The position numbers and the translations under genes are program-made. 22,991 nt of DNA from SVTX01 sp045658225 (lineage in GTDB: Bacteria; Bacillota; Clostridia; Oscillospirales; CAG-272): assembly GCA_045658225.1 (NCBI GenBank), contig JAZOUO010000102.1, forward strand, positions 1 to 22,991, read 5' to 3'. Positions 1 to 10,800 of the stretch are shown piece after piece. Each line of letters opens with the position of its first letter. Position 1 is the stretch's first letter. The notes beneath the pieces were generated by a model. It did not search any database. It saw only the letters and a program-made list of their open reading frames with translations, and had not been told where the DNA came from.

Positions 1-1628
1 TATTCGTAGGAATAAGTGATAACAAGTTCACCATTAAGGCTATCGCTTGCATTTATTGTAAAATTCTTATCCTGTGTGACGTTGATTACTATCTTGCCGT
101 TTTCGTCGGGAGTGTAGTCGTCTCCGTTGTAGCTAACTGTAATTCCCTCTCCCGCATTTACGGTAAGAGTGACATTAACAGCTTCCTTTTCATTGATTGT
201 GAAATGAACTGTATCGCCTGCGCTTACAAGGGATGTCGCGCCTTCGGGGTTTATCTTAAGCGCACCCTCCGCGTCTGTGCCTACATCGCTTACCTCAACA
301 GTACAAGCCGCAAAAAGCCAAGCGTTTTCTACAGGCGGCTTTTCAACCTCATACATATCGTACAGGTTATTTTGGGATTCGTAATTCCACCATCCTGCGT
401 GCTCGCCGTGCTGCTTTATAACATATTCAAGCATCTCGTCAAGAGGATATATTCCCGATTCATCGGCAACCTCTGCATACTTTTCTATGATTTCGTTATA
501 GCTTTCTTTTCTTAATGGCTTACCGTCTTCATCGGAGAAATAACGGCACATTCTGTCGGTTTCCGTTATAGTAACAAAGGATGCCATATTGGGTTTTTGA
601 GTTCCCTCGTCCGTATAATAACCGAAGTAATCAACAACCGCAGAAAGACGCACGTACACGATAGGTCCGTTTGCAGTTCCAAGATGATAATATCCGTCCT
701 CACCCAGAACCAACTTGAGATTTTCATCCATAAGGTCAAGGTTGTTAAGGGTCACCGTTTTGTTCTGATAAGAAAGACGATGCTCCTTTATCTCTCCTTT
801 GATCTCAGGAACATCCCATTCAAGATCGGCGAATGTGAAAGGCATATCCGCAATTCTTTCTATAACTAAAACGGCATCCTTTGCCGATCCGTCGGTTGTA
901 AGCCCAATAACGCATACAACACTGCTATCAGCTCCAATGCTTGATTTATGTATAGAATATTCGACTGTGTTGTCAACGACATCTAGATGCGAATTGGGGA
1001 ATATTATCAGAACGCTTCCGCCATAACATCCGATAGAAACATCTTTGTCGGAAACAACGCTTATTTTATAAATACCGTCCCTCTGAGGCTTGAAGATAAA
1101 GAAGGATCTCTCGCCCTCATACTCACTTGATGTGACTCCGCGAAGCTTTACGTATGTTGCGCCTTCGTTAACGTATCCTGCTCCGTGCTCGCTTGCGTAA
1201 AAGTCCTTATGGGTATCTGTTACCCTGTTGTAAACGGTTATTGTTGCCTCATTATTCTCTGCTGTAAGTGTACATTCCTCGTCATATTCATATCCGTCAG
1301 CAGATGTAATATTAAAGCTTAAGTCATACTCTCCATCATCAGCTTCAAAGGTTGCCTTACCCTTACTCAAAACAGCCGCAACCGAGCCGTCGGAATACGT
1401 GATGACGCCCGAAAATGACGTCATTGTTTCTCCCTTGTAGTCTACAAATTCAATCGAGTAATTTGTTTTTACGTTCTCGGGGCTTTGAGTGGGTTGATCA
1501 AGTGATGAGTTGGTGGGCTCGCTTGTAGGCTGACCTGTGGGATTTTCATTATTGCCGTCACAAGCAACCAGAGCAACCGCACACATAAGTATCAAAATTA
1601 TTGCTAATATTCCGAGATATTTTTTCAT
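1..1628 (-). CDS. Surface lipoprotein with PPC-like and 'GEDGYYH' modules (partial, runs off left edge)
   Basis: The frame is open from ATG at 1628 to the window edge (542 residues, C-terminus missing). The start is supported by GGAGAT at 1640-1635. Residues 1-23 form a lipoprotein signal peptide ending in LVAC, so Cys23 should be lipidated and the protein surface-anchored. A Pro/Thr/Ser/Asn-rich linker follows (about 27-52), then a beta-rich Ig/CnaB-like segment (56-135), a pre-peptidase-C-like sandwich (about 155-258, containing 'FFIFKPQRDGIYKIS'), and a module opening with 'LGEDGYYHLGTANGPI' (308-323) and ending in a helical part with WW at 413-414. Another beta-rich domain starts near 435 and continues off the edge. 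The PPC-like domain and the module also occur in the 942-residue lipoprotein just upstream in transcription order, so the two look paralogous. No catalytic motif is visible, and the function is unknown (adhesion or ligand binding is possible). Confidence 0.85.
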   Translation of the reverse strand, partial: MKKYLGILAIILILMCAVALVACDGNNENPTGQPTSEPTNSSLDQPTQSPENVKTNYSIEFVDYKGETMTSFSGVITYSDGSVAAVLSKGKATFEADDGEYDLSFNITSADGYEYDEECTLTAENNEATITVYNRVTDTHKDFYASEHGAGYVNEGATYVKLRGVTSSEYEGERSFFIFKPQRDGIYKISVVSDKDVSIGCYGGSVLIIFPNSHLDVVDNTVEYSIHKSSIGADSSVVCVIGLTTDGSAKDAVLVIERIADMPFTFADLEWDVPEIKGEIKEHRLSYQNKTVTLNNLDLMDENLKLVLGEDGYYHLGTANGPIVYVRLSAVVDYFGYYTDEGTQKPNMASFVTITETDRMCRYFSDEDGKPLRKESYNEIIEKYAEVADESGIYPLDEMLEYVIKQHGEHAGWWNYESQNNLYDMYEVEKPPVENAWLFAACTVEVSDVGTDAEGALKINPEGATSLVSAGDTVHFTINEKEAVNVTLTVNAGEGITVSYNGDDYTPDENGKIVINVTQDKNFTINASDSLNGELVITYSYE

Positions 1629-1661
1629 CTTTTTATCTCCATTCTCTATGTGATTTTCAAA

Positions 1662-1694
1662 ATGTCGGTTTTGCGGTAATCGCAAAACCGACAT
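1662..1694 (-). terminator. Stem-loop between two lipoprotein genes: terminator or attenuator
   Basis: A perfect 14-bp inverted repeat, ATGTCGGTTTTGCG (1662-1675) and CGCAAAACCGACAT (1681-1694), encloses a 5-nt loop. It begins 11 nt after the stop codon of the 942-residue lipoprotein. In the leftward direction of transcription the stem runs into TTTTG, so the U tract is short. No convincing promoter lies between the stem-loop and the next start at 1628, so partial read-through (attenuation) is more likely than full termination. Confidence 0.65.
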
Positions 1695-1704
1695 GAGTAA
1701 TCAA

Positions 1705-4533
1705 TTATTCTACGGCTACGGTAGGTCCATAGTGCTTGTAGTAGAAGCAAAGCTTTGTCCAGCTATGCTCTACTCCTTCGAACAAGTAATAATCCATATA
1801 AAGCTGGAGTATTTCAGCAAGCTCCTCGGTCAATTCAACACATCCGTTGAGCTCTTCGTTTTCACTGTCCGTGATAAGATCGTCAAGATAAGCGCTTATC
1901 TGTTCTGTATAATCCCCAGCACCGTGATATATACCGTTTCTTACGTCTTCGATAAGATCAACTCGCTGAGCGTAGAGATACTCGCCCCAAAGTTCCTTGA
2001 AGCCTTGAGCCTCATCTATATTATTTTTTGCGAAGTATGCAATATATTCCTCTATATTCTCATCAAGAGAAGTCTTCTGGAAATTGAAACCGCCAAGCTT
2101 GATAGAGTCATCAATTGAGTGGCTGAATCCACCTGTGATCGACCAGAAATCTGCGTAAAGCACAGGGCCCTGAGAACCGTCCTCGTTCTTTACGTAATAC
2201 TTACCGTCAACAAGAACAACATCAACTCCGCCTGCATCGGGTGTTGCTCCGTAGTCTATCTCTCCGTCGCCGTCGTCAGCCATTGTGAACGGACCGGGAG
2301 ACGCGAGAGTAAATATATCAGCGGTATCGCCGATTCTTTCAATTCTGAACGTGAACGATCCCGCCGCATATATATCGTAATAAGCGATATCAATGTAGTA
2401 GGTCTGTCCTGCTTCCATATACGTCACAAAAGAAATATTCTTATTGTCCTGCCACATTTTTTCCGCATGCTCGTAAGTATATACAAGCTCGTGGTTTTCG
2501 TCAAACATCCATGCGTCAACGGCATAATCGACACCGCTGACTATTCCCTCTGCCGTACTGTACGACGTAATACGGTAAGCGCCCGACTCCTCGGGAGTGA
2601 AGGCATAGAGATAACCCCTGGGCATTACTATCTGCGTGTAGGTGACCTCGTTTGCAACATCAAGCTTTGCTTCAAATGCGGAGAAAGGACAAAGTCCCTT
2701 GATGGGATCCATCATCTGCTCTCCATTTGTGCCGTATGCATCGTAATACGCGCACATCTGGAGCCATTCATCAGGATTATCTGCCTCTGTACCGACTGCC
2801 TCGCAAACTATCTCAAGCAGCTCGCGGAGCTCCTGATTTACACTGCAATAGCCGTACATTCTGGAGTTTATAGAATAATTGGAATACTTTTCAAACTTAT
2901 CAACGTAATCAACACCGTTAAGCTTGATAAGCCCGTTATAAGCCATCATCCATACTGACGCTTCATTATTGAAATGGGTATATCCCATCATGTTAGCAAG
3001 AAGTATAGGTCCGTCCGCCTCACCTACGTGATAGTAGCCGTCCTCACCGAGAACAACGTCAACGTAGCTGTTGTAGCCTGAACCGTCCTCCTTGTAGTCA
3101 TCAGAGGCGTGTCTGAACACGTAAGTTTCCTTATCAATTTCCTCTGCGTCAACAACTCGGAGATCCTTAATATACATGGTATCGTCGCCAACATCAGCGC
3201 CCGAGTCCTTCATATAACAGAGGGACAGCTCGTACGTTCCATCCTCAAGAGCTACGTAAGGATAAACGGTCTCCCATTCATCGCTGTCACCCGAAAGCTG
3301 ATACATAGCTTCTCTGTCAACGAGAATGTAAAGGATATCCGCGCTAAGCTCTGTGCTTGCCCAATAGTCAAAGGCTATTGCCTGTCCTGCCTTGAGTTCA
3401 ACGTCTGCATAAATTATAGAATACGTGGAGTGCTTGAATGCGTTGGAGGTCTTGATACAAGCCTCACCGTTCTTTTCGCCGATTATAAAGGGCCAAGCGT
3501 ATTCCGCGTCCTCGGACTCAATCTCTCCGTGGTATGTGACGTTTATATCGCCCTTGTTAAGCACTGCTCCTATTTCCTCGGATGAAGGCATAGAAACATC
3601 GGGCTTTGCAACGGGAGTAAGAATAGAGGGATCCTCTATAAGCTGCTGCTCATAATCGTCACCCGTGAAATAATCAAATATAGCCTCAAACTGATATCCC
3701 GACATAGCGCCTGTCACTACAAGGCAAACTACACCGTAGCGGTCAACTATGACCGACGTGGGCGCGCCCGAGGGGTTAAAGTTTGCAATTACTCCCTGAT
3801 CGTCATATGCTACGGGGAAAGAAAGTCCTCCTTCGGGAAGCGCTGCTGCATATTCCTTCATAAAATTAGCAATACCCTCGTCAGTATCTACGGGAGAAAG
3901 CGCTAATATCTCAACGGAGTCACTGTACTTCTTGTAAACCTCGTCCATTTCGGGAAATTCCTGCAAGCAATATGCACATCCGTCGTACCAATAGTTGATA
4001 AGCACCATGTCCTTTTCCTTGAGGACCTCGGAGAGTGTTATCTCCTCCTTATCATCATAAGTAGTGATCGTGAAATCATACATTACATCGCCAAGCTCGT
4101 AGGTCTTGGAGGGAGAACCCTCGGTAATTACGGCAGAGGTAAGCACAACATCGGCATGCTTATCAGCAAACTTATAGCTTTCCTTCGCAGTATAACCGGC
4201 AGGGGTATTGGGAACGGTTGCGGTATAGGTGTCCTTAGCGGGAGCTTCTATTGATGCCTCGCCATTTTCATCTGTGGTAGCATATCCTACTATATTGCTT
4301 CCGTCCTGAACAAAAATCATCAAATTACTAAGCGGCATACCACCGGCTGTTTTTGCGCTTAAGGTATATGTCGAGTTGGACGAATCTACATTTCCCGTAG
4401 GCTTTTCGGGTGTTGGATTCTTGGTAGGATTTTTGGTGTTGTTGTCCTTACAGCCGGTAAAAGCCAGACAGCAAACCGACAATATCATCACAAGCACCAA
4501 TAAAAGCGAAAGAAGTTTTTTGGTTTCTTTCAT
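1705..4533 (-). CDS. Multidomain thioredoxin-fold (TlpA/redoxin-like) surface lipoprotein, 942 aa
   Basis: The start at 4533 follows AAGGAGAATTGTT, a good ribosome site. The signal peptide ends around AFTGC, so Cys28 is the likely lipid anchor. A Lys/Asn/Pro/Thr linker is followed by a CnaB-like beta domain (about 54-133). A thioredoxin-fold domain occupies about 145-295: 'LINYWYDGCAYC' holds the redox pair Cys186/Cys189 (CAYC), and GAP at 256-258 supplies the cis-proline. These are hallmarks of extracytoplasmic TlpA/ResA-type thiol oxidoreductases. A jelly-roll, possibly carbohydrate-binding domain follows (about 325-462), then a 'VDVVLGEDGYYHVG' module (490-600), a PPC-like sandwich (about 630-735), and a second divergent copy of the module (770-936). 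TlpA proteins are usually below 250 residues, so the redoxin is one part of a larger surface protein. The substrate is unknown. The redoxin call is firm, the other domains less so. Confidence 0.88.
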   Translation of the reverse strand: MKETKKLLSLLLVLVMILSVCCLAFTGCKDNNTKNPTKNPTPEKPTGNVDSSNSTYTLSAKTAGGMPLSNLMIFVQDGSNIVGYATTDENGEASIEAPAKDTYTATVPNTPAGYTAKESYKFADKHADVVLTSAVITEGSPSKTYELGDVMYDFTITTYDDKEEITLSEVLKEKDMVLINYWYDGCAYCLQEFPEMDEVYKKYSDSVEILALSPVDTDEGIANFMKEYAAALPEGGLSFPVAYDDQGVIANFNPSGAPTSVIVDRYGVVCLVVTGAMSGYQFEAIFDYFTGDDYEQQLIEDPSILTPVAKPDVSMPSSEEIGAVLNKGDINVTYHGEIESEDAEYAWPFIIGEKNGEACIKTSNAFKHSTYSIIYADVELKAGQAIAFDYWASTELSADILYILVDREAMYQLSGDSDEWETVYPYVALEDGTYELSLCYMKDSGADVGDDTMYIKDLRVVDAEEIDKETYVFRHASDDYKEDGSGYNSYVDVVLGEDGYYHVGEADGPILLANMMGYTHFNNEASVWMMAYNGLIKLNGVDYVDKFEKYSNYSINSRMYGYCSVNQELRELLEIVCEAVGTEADNPDEWLQMCAYYDAYGTNGEQMMDPIKGLCPFSAFEAKLDVANEVTYTQIVMPRGYLYAFTPEESGAYRITSYSTAEGIVSGVDYAVDAWMFDENHELVYTYEHAEKMWQDNKNISFVTYMEAGQTYYIDIAYYDIYAAGSFTFRIERIGDTADIFTLASPGPFTMADDGDGEIDYGATPDAGGVDVVLVDGKYYVKNEDGSQGPVLYADFWSITGGFSHSIDDSIKLGGFNFQKTSLDENIEEYIAYFAKNNIDEAQGFKELWGEYLYAQRVDLIEDVRNGIYHGAGDYTEQISAYLDDLITDSENEELNGCVELTEELAEILQLYMDYYLFEGVEHSWTKLCFYYKHYGPTVAVE

Positions 4534-4639
4534 AACAATTCTCCTTGTTTACGAAAATATATTACTGCTATGTTCACAACTGTATTATGTACCAATGCGG
4601 CACAAAAGACAAAAATTCATGAAAACATACTCTCGTGTA

Positions 4640-4668
4640 AGTATAACATATCAAAGTTGTAAAGTCAA
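4640..4668 (-). promoter_or_regulatory. Sigma-A-type promoter of the redoxin lipoprotein gene
   Basis: Read on the minus strand, TTGACT (4668-4663) is followed by a 17-nt spacer and TATACT (4645-4640), with TGT directly before the -10 (extended -10). This is close to consensus. The predicted transcript start lies near 4633, leaving a leader of about 100 nt before the ATG at 4533. No riboswitch-like fold was recognised in that leader. Confidence 0.75.
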
Positions 4669-4676
4669 CCACCTCA

Positions 4677-4710
4677 TTTGTAAAATTTTATATATGCGCA
4701 TATTTACAAA
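4677..4710. promoter_or_regulatory. Nested palindromes in the divergent intergenic region (possible operator)
   Basis: TTTGTAAA (4677-4684) and TTTACAAA (4703-4710) form an inverted repeat with an 18-nt gap. Inside the gap lies a perfect 12-bp palindrome, ATATGCGCATAT, at 4692-4703, which touches the right arm. The element sits upstream of both divergent promoters, where a regulator could act on both. The surroundings are very AT-rich, so chance palindromy is possible, and no regulator gene is in the window. Confidence 0.3.
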
Positions 4711-4736
4711 ATATACAAGATTTACTTTTTTAATTA

Positions 4737-4761
4737 TGATATAATATTGTTTATGTATAAT
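4737..4761 (+). promoter_or_regulatory. Probable promoter of the protease-oligopeptide transporter operon
   Basis: TGATATAAT (TATAAT at 4740-4745) is an extended -10 element. A second TATAAT lies at 4756-4761. No good -35 hexamer is found at 16-18 nt, so recognition would lean on the extended -10. Transcription would start near 4752. This leaves only about 8 nt before the ATG at 4760 but about 62 nt before the ATG at 4814, which favours the later start codon. Confidence 0.5.
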
Positions 4762-4813
4762 GGCGTATTATGAGTTAATATACAAAAAATCAGACGAAAG
4801 GCAAAAAACACAG

Positions 4814-7800
4814 ATGATGAAGCAAAAAACAATCAAACGAGTGGCGGTGTCGGTAATTGTCACCCTTATTGTTCTGTCAATGACACTTGCTATATGCATC
4901 TCGCTATTTAAAGAAGGTGCAACTGCGGCGACAAACTCGTCGTATATTTCCCTTCTTGAGCAGGACATCGACACCAAGAAGGAAGAATTTTACAGCAATT
5001 CCGTCATTCAAAAGCTACCGGACACCGTTAAGGACACGGATACCATCTCTCTCATAGTTGAGGTCAAGCAAGAGCCACTGCTTGACATATATAAAGAACT
5101 TGATACGAATATGAGCTTTACCGAGTATGCCGCAACAGAAGAGGCAAACCAGGTAAGATACAATATTCAGAGTCTTAAGAGCGAGCTTTTGTCCGACCTT
5201 GACAATACGGGAATAGAATACGGTACAGGCGCATTCTACTCCTCTATTCTCAGCGGATTTGAGATAACCATCAAGGCGGCTGATTTCAAAGAAACCTGCG
5301 AGACCTTCGGTCAGCGCGCAAGAGTTATCGTTGGCGACGTTTACAAGCCTGCAGAGACTAAGCTCGTTGAAAATGAGGTCGACGTTTACGATACGGGTAT
5401 CTTTGACAGCTCGGATTTTGGATACGACGGCACAGGTATGGTCGTAGCAGTTCTCGACACGGGTATCGACTATGGACACTCTGCCTTCTCTCTTGACAAT
5501 TTCACCGCGGACAGATCAAAGCTCGGTCTTACATTTGAGCAGGTTTCTGCTCTTATGGCGAGCCATTCCTTCGCTTCAGAGAGACTTTACTCCGGACTTA
5601 CCGCATCCGACGTTTACATAAACGAGAAGATTCCCTTTTCATTCGACTACGCGGACTATGACCCCGACGTATTCCCGATAAAGAGCGACCACGGCACGCA
5701 CGTTTCGGGTATTATCGCGGGTAAGGACGATACCATAACGGGTGTTGCTCCCAACGCTCAGCTCGTTGAGATGAAGATATTCTCCGACGTTCAGGACTCG
5801 GCTATCTCCTCGTGGATTCTCACGGCAGTTGAGGACTGCGTTCTCCTTGGTGTTGACGTTATCAATATGTCTATCGGTACAAGCTGTGGCTTCAGCCGTG
5901 AGACAGACAAGGAAGCTATATCGGGAGTATACGAGAGAGTGCGCGAGACAGGTATCAGCCTTATTGTTGCCGCATCAAACAGCTACAACTCTACATACGG
6001 CTCGGAGAAAAACGGTAATCTCGGTCTTACATCCAATCCCGACTCGGGCACAGTAGGCTCTCCCTCCACTTACGGCGGAGCACTTTCTATCGCATCTATC
6101 AGCGGTGTTAAGACTCCTTACCTTCTCCACGACGGTAAAATAATTTACTTCGTTGAGTCCTCCGATAAATATTCCGAGGAAAAGAACTTCCTTGACGATA
6201 TACTCCCCGAGGGCGTAGATGAGGCGGAAATTGAATACGTCACCATCCCAGGTGTAGGACGCTATGCAGACTATACGGGATACGAGGATACCATAAAGGG
6301 CAAGATAGCTCTTATCAAGCGTGGTGATACAACTTTTGAAGAAAAAGCGAACATTGCCGAGGAAATGGGCGCGGCAGGTATTATCATTTATAATAACGTC
6401 TCAGGTGACATCAAGATGAATGTCGGTGATATTACTATCGCGGCGTGCTCTATCAGTCAGGACGACGGTGAGGCGCTCGCGGCTGCCTCCACGGGCAAGA
6501 TAAAGATAAGTCGTTCCCAGACCTCAGGTCCCTTTATGTCTGATTTCTCGTCGTGGGGTCCCACTCCCGACCTGAAAATAAAGCCTGAAATCACCGCCCA
6601 TGGCGGATCTATCCTTTCTGCCGTTCCCGGTCAAGACTATGACCGTATTTCCGGAACGTCAATGGCATGCCCCAATATTGCGGGCGCAACCGCTTTGCTT
6701 CGTCAGTATATTGTAAATAGATTCCCCTCTCTTGCGGAGGACACCAATGAAAACAGAAAAGAGATTGCAAGTATAGCAAACAGTCTCTTTATGTCCACGG
6801 CAGATATTATCATAAATAAGAACGGTCTGCCCTATTCCATAAGAAAGCAGGGCGCAGGCCTTGCAAATATCAATAAGGCAGCGGCTACAAACGCTTACAT
6901 CATTACCTATGATGAAAACGGCAACGCCATGGACAAGCCCAAGATAGAGCTTGGCGACGATCCCGAAAAGACGGGCGTCTATACGCTTAAATTCTCCATA
7001 TATAATTTCGGTACGACTACTCTGACCTATGACGTTTCAACATACGTTTTGACCGAGGGTGTGAGCGATACGAAAACTCACGACGGAAAAACCACCGTCA
7101 CCGAGGAGGCATATTCTCTTGACGGCGCGACAATATCCGTAAGCTCCGAGAGCGCTGACGGAAATACTGTAAAGGTTGGAGCGCAGCAGACGATAGACGT
7201 CACCGTCACCATCACGCTCAGCGACTCCGACAAAGCATATCTTAATGAGTCGTTTGAAAACGGAATGTACGTTGAGGGCTTTATTGTTCTTAACGCAAAC
7301 GAGGAATTCTCAGTTAATCTTAGCGTTCCTTATCTGGCGTTCTACGGCGACTGGACCGTTGCTCCCCTCTTTGATATTGATTATTTCGAAACCAATAAGG
7401 ACGAGCTTGACGACTCCATAAGCCTTCTTGACAAAACTCTCCCCGACGCTTACGCTACACGTCCCATAGGAGGACTGAGCAATGACTACGTAAGCTATCT
7501 CGGCTCTTACTACTTTACCCAAGACCCCAACGCTACCGCTATCGCAGCTGACAGAAAGTATATTTCTCTGTCAAATCAGGATGATTGCGTAAATTCTCTC
7601 CGTTTTGTTTGGGCAGGAATGCTAAGAGGCGCATCAAAGGTCGAGATAACTATCACAGACAACGCCACGGGCGAGGTAGTTTTCTCTAAGGTTGAAAACG
7701 ATATTCGCAAATCCTACGGTGACGGCGGATCTATTTATCCCGCTAACGTAAAGATCGAATTCAGCGCGATTGAAAACAATCTCAAAAATAATACGTCGTA

Positions 7801-10800
7801 CACAGTAAGACTCAAGGGATATCTTGATGATGGAAACGACGATTATACAGACGGCGGAAACGGCGAGGATACAAACCTCAATAACGTATTTGAATTTCCT
7901 CTCGTCACAGACTTCCAAGCTCCTGTTGTCACAGGATGTGAATTCTATACTGAATACGACAATTCAACCAAAGAGACCAAGCTCTTTGCTAAGGTTGCCG
8001 TCTACGACAACCATTATTCCATGGCGCTTCAGTCTGGATACGTCACGTATGACTATGCTCAGGGAACATACATGCTTGAAAGCTTTGACAAGTATCTTAC
8101 TCCCATTTATTCAGAGGAAAACTCTACCACGTACGTTGTATATGAGCTTACAGATCATATATACGATATAAAGAAAAATTCTGCAAATAAAAACACTTTT
8201 ACCATTGCAGTTTACGACTATGCTCTTAATCAGGCAACCTATGAGATTGCTCTTCCCGATGAATTCATTGATCTTTACTTTGACTTTGAGGAAGACTCAA
8301 AATATAATCCCGAAACAGGTATGCTTGTCCTCTGCCCTAACGAAGTATACGAGCTTCGTCCTGCTATCTATCCCAGCAGCGAATGGACTGAGCTTATTGA
8401 ATATACAGCTACTGTTCCCAGCTCGGGTGAGGTTGCAAGAATTATAAACAACAAGGTCGTTGCCGTATCTCCCGGTACGTGTCAGGTAATTGCAACCATA
8501 CGTGACCCCGAAACAGGCAAGCAAAAGCAAGCTCGTTTTACGCTTAAGGTTCTTGGCGAGGGTGAGCCGGGTTATGTCAAATACGATAAGACGGTTGCTG
8601 AAAACTTCTCGCTTACAGGATACTACGTAGACAAAGCATATTATATACTTGACAACGATGCCCGTGATATTGGTGTTACAGGTGACGAAATGAAATTTAG
8701 CGGAGGCGGATACTCACTTAAGATGTATCCCTCTGAATCTGTCACCCTCAGATATCATCTTGATGCATACTATCCTAAAAACACCGAGGTGGTATTCAAA
8801 TCAAGCAATGAAAATATTGTAGCTGTTGATGAAAACGGCAAAATACTCGCAAAATCCGAGGGATTTGCTTCAATCTCCGTAGATGTAATGCTTGACGGAA
8901 AGAGTACGTATTACTCGCAGTCAATCAACATTGAGGTAAAGAATCCGTGGATCAACACAGGTCCTTCTCTTACTCACTATTACGGCAATGGAGGGGTCGT
9001 TGAATTCCCTGAAAGCGTTGCGGTGACGGAGATAGGTCAGTTTGCATTCTCGAACTTTGATTATATAGCTAAGGATCCATCAAAGGGAGACGTTATAAAC
9101 GATGATTATCCCGAGCTTACTAAGATCTGGTTCATCGGTGACGATACCATAGAAAAGGTAGTAATTCCGATAGGCGTTGAAAAAATAGGCGCTTACGCAT
9201 TTGCAAATCTTACCGCGCTTAAGGAAGTGGTTATTCCCTACACTGTGACAATGATAGATCAGGGGGCGTTTTACGGTTGTACCTCTCTTGTCAATATATC
9301 GTATATGGATGAGGACGGTAAAATAACCACGGGCAACGGACTTAAAGGCGTAAAGCTTATAAACCAAAGCGCATTTGAAAATACAAATATTAACGGAACG
9401 TATTATCTTGACAGCGCAGTAGCTATCGCAAGCTATGCTTTCAAGGACAATAAGAATCTTGACGGTATTATTCTTGGCAAAAATACCGTTTCCGTCGGAA
9501 ACTATGCATTTGCAAATAACTCTTCACTTAAAAAGCTTGAATTCAAGGTCAATAAGATAAAGCTTGGAGAAGCTGCATTCTCAGGCTGTTCTTCTCTTTC
9601 AGAGGTCAGCCTCAATACAGACGTTATCCCCAAGAATCTGTTCCGCGACGCAAGTAAGCTGGAAAGTATTATTATAGGTCCTGACGTCGCAGTAATAGGT
9701 GAATACGCATTTTCGGGCACAAATCTATTTGATATTGAGATAAGCTCGGCCAACAAATATTTCTCCGCAGCCTACAAATATGTCACTAATAAGGCGGGAG
9801 ATACTCTTGTTCTTACCCTCCCCACTATAACGGGTGAGTTCACTCTTAATAATTCCAAGATTACCACCATAGGCATAGGCGCGTTTGCGAACAACACGAA
9901 AATAACCTCTGTAAACATTCCTTCCGCGACCAAAGTTATGGATTATGCGTTTGCAGGTTGTGAAAAGCTTGAAACGATAAAGCTCGGCAAGCTTACCGTA
10001 ATAGGCAACTACGCATTCAACGATACAGCAATATCTGTTCTTCCCTCACTGGACAGTGTGGACAGAATCGGTGACTTTGCATTCTCAGGCACGTATATAA
10101 GTAATGTTGCTATACCAAATGGCATTGAGATCGGCAACGGAGCTTTTGCAGAATGCTTTAAGCTTGAAAGCATCACTATAGGTGATAACGTGACCATAGG
10201 CTCTTATGCGTTCGGAACATCAACGAACAATAAGACCGGCAACTGGTCACTTATAAAGGGTGATGACGGATACTATCGCTATAAGTTCAACTCTTCTATT
10301 CATAATCTTACGATTGGCAAGAATGTAGTCATTGGAAATCGCGCGTTCTACAATGCATATGAGCTTGAAAGTATCACTATTGGAAATGGCGCAACTATCG
10401 GAAGCTTTGCATTCTATAATGCGTGCAGTCTCAAAAACATTGATCTTTCAAAGGTCAAGTCTATCGGCGAGCAGGCATTCTCGGGCGACGTTTATAATGT
10501 ATTTACAAACAGCTCGGGCACATCTGTTCTGATTGAGAATAATGAGTATATTTACTCTTACTATGCCCCCGCATTTGATACAATTGCACTCTCATCTGCG
10601 ACAAAAATAGGTGTGGGCGCGTTTGCAGGCTGTCAAAATCTTTCAAAGGTTGATCTGGGAAACATTGAAATCATACCAGACAGAGCATTTATAGAATGTC
10701 CCTCCCTGAAGAGTGTTGACCTTTCGAAAGTTAAGTCTATCGGCTCTAATGCCTTTGCAGATACTTCTCTTAAAGCTGTTGACCTCTCGTCTGCAACCGA

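Noticed and set aside
2119..2958. Plus-strand open frame of 279 codons opposite the redoxin lipoprotein
   Set aside because: The minus-strand gene has a signal peptide, lipobox and thioredoxin domain in one frame; the opposite frame has no start signals or motifs.
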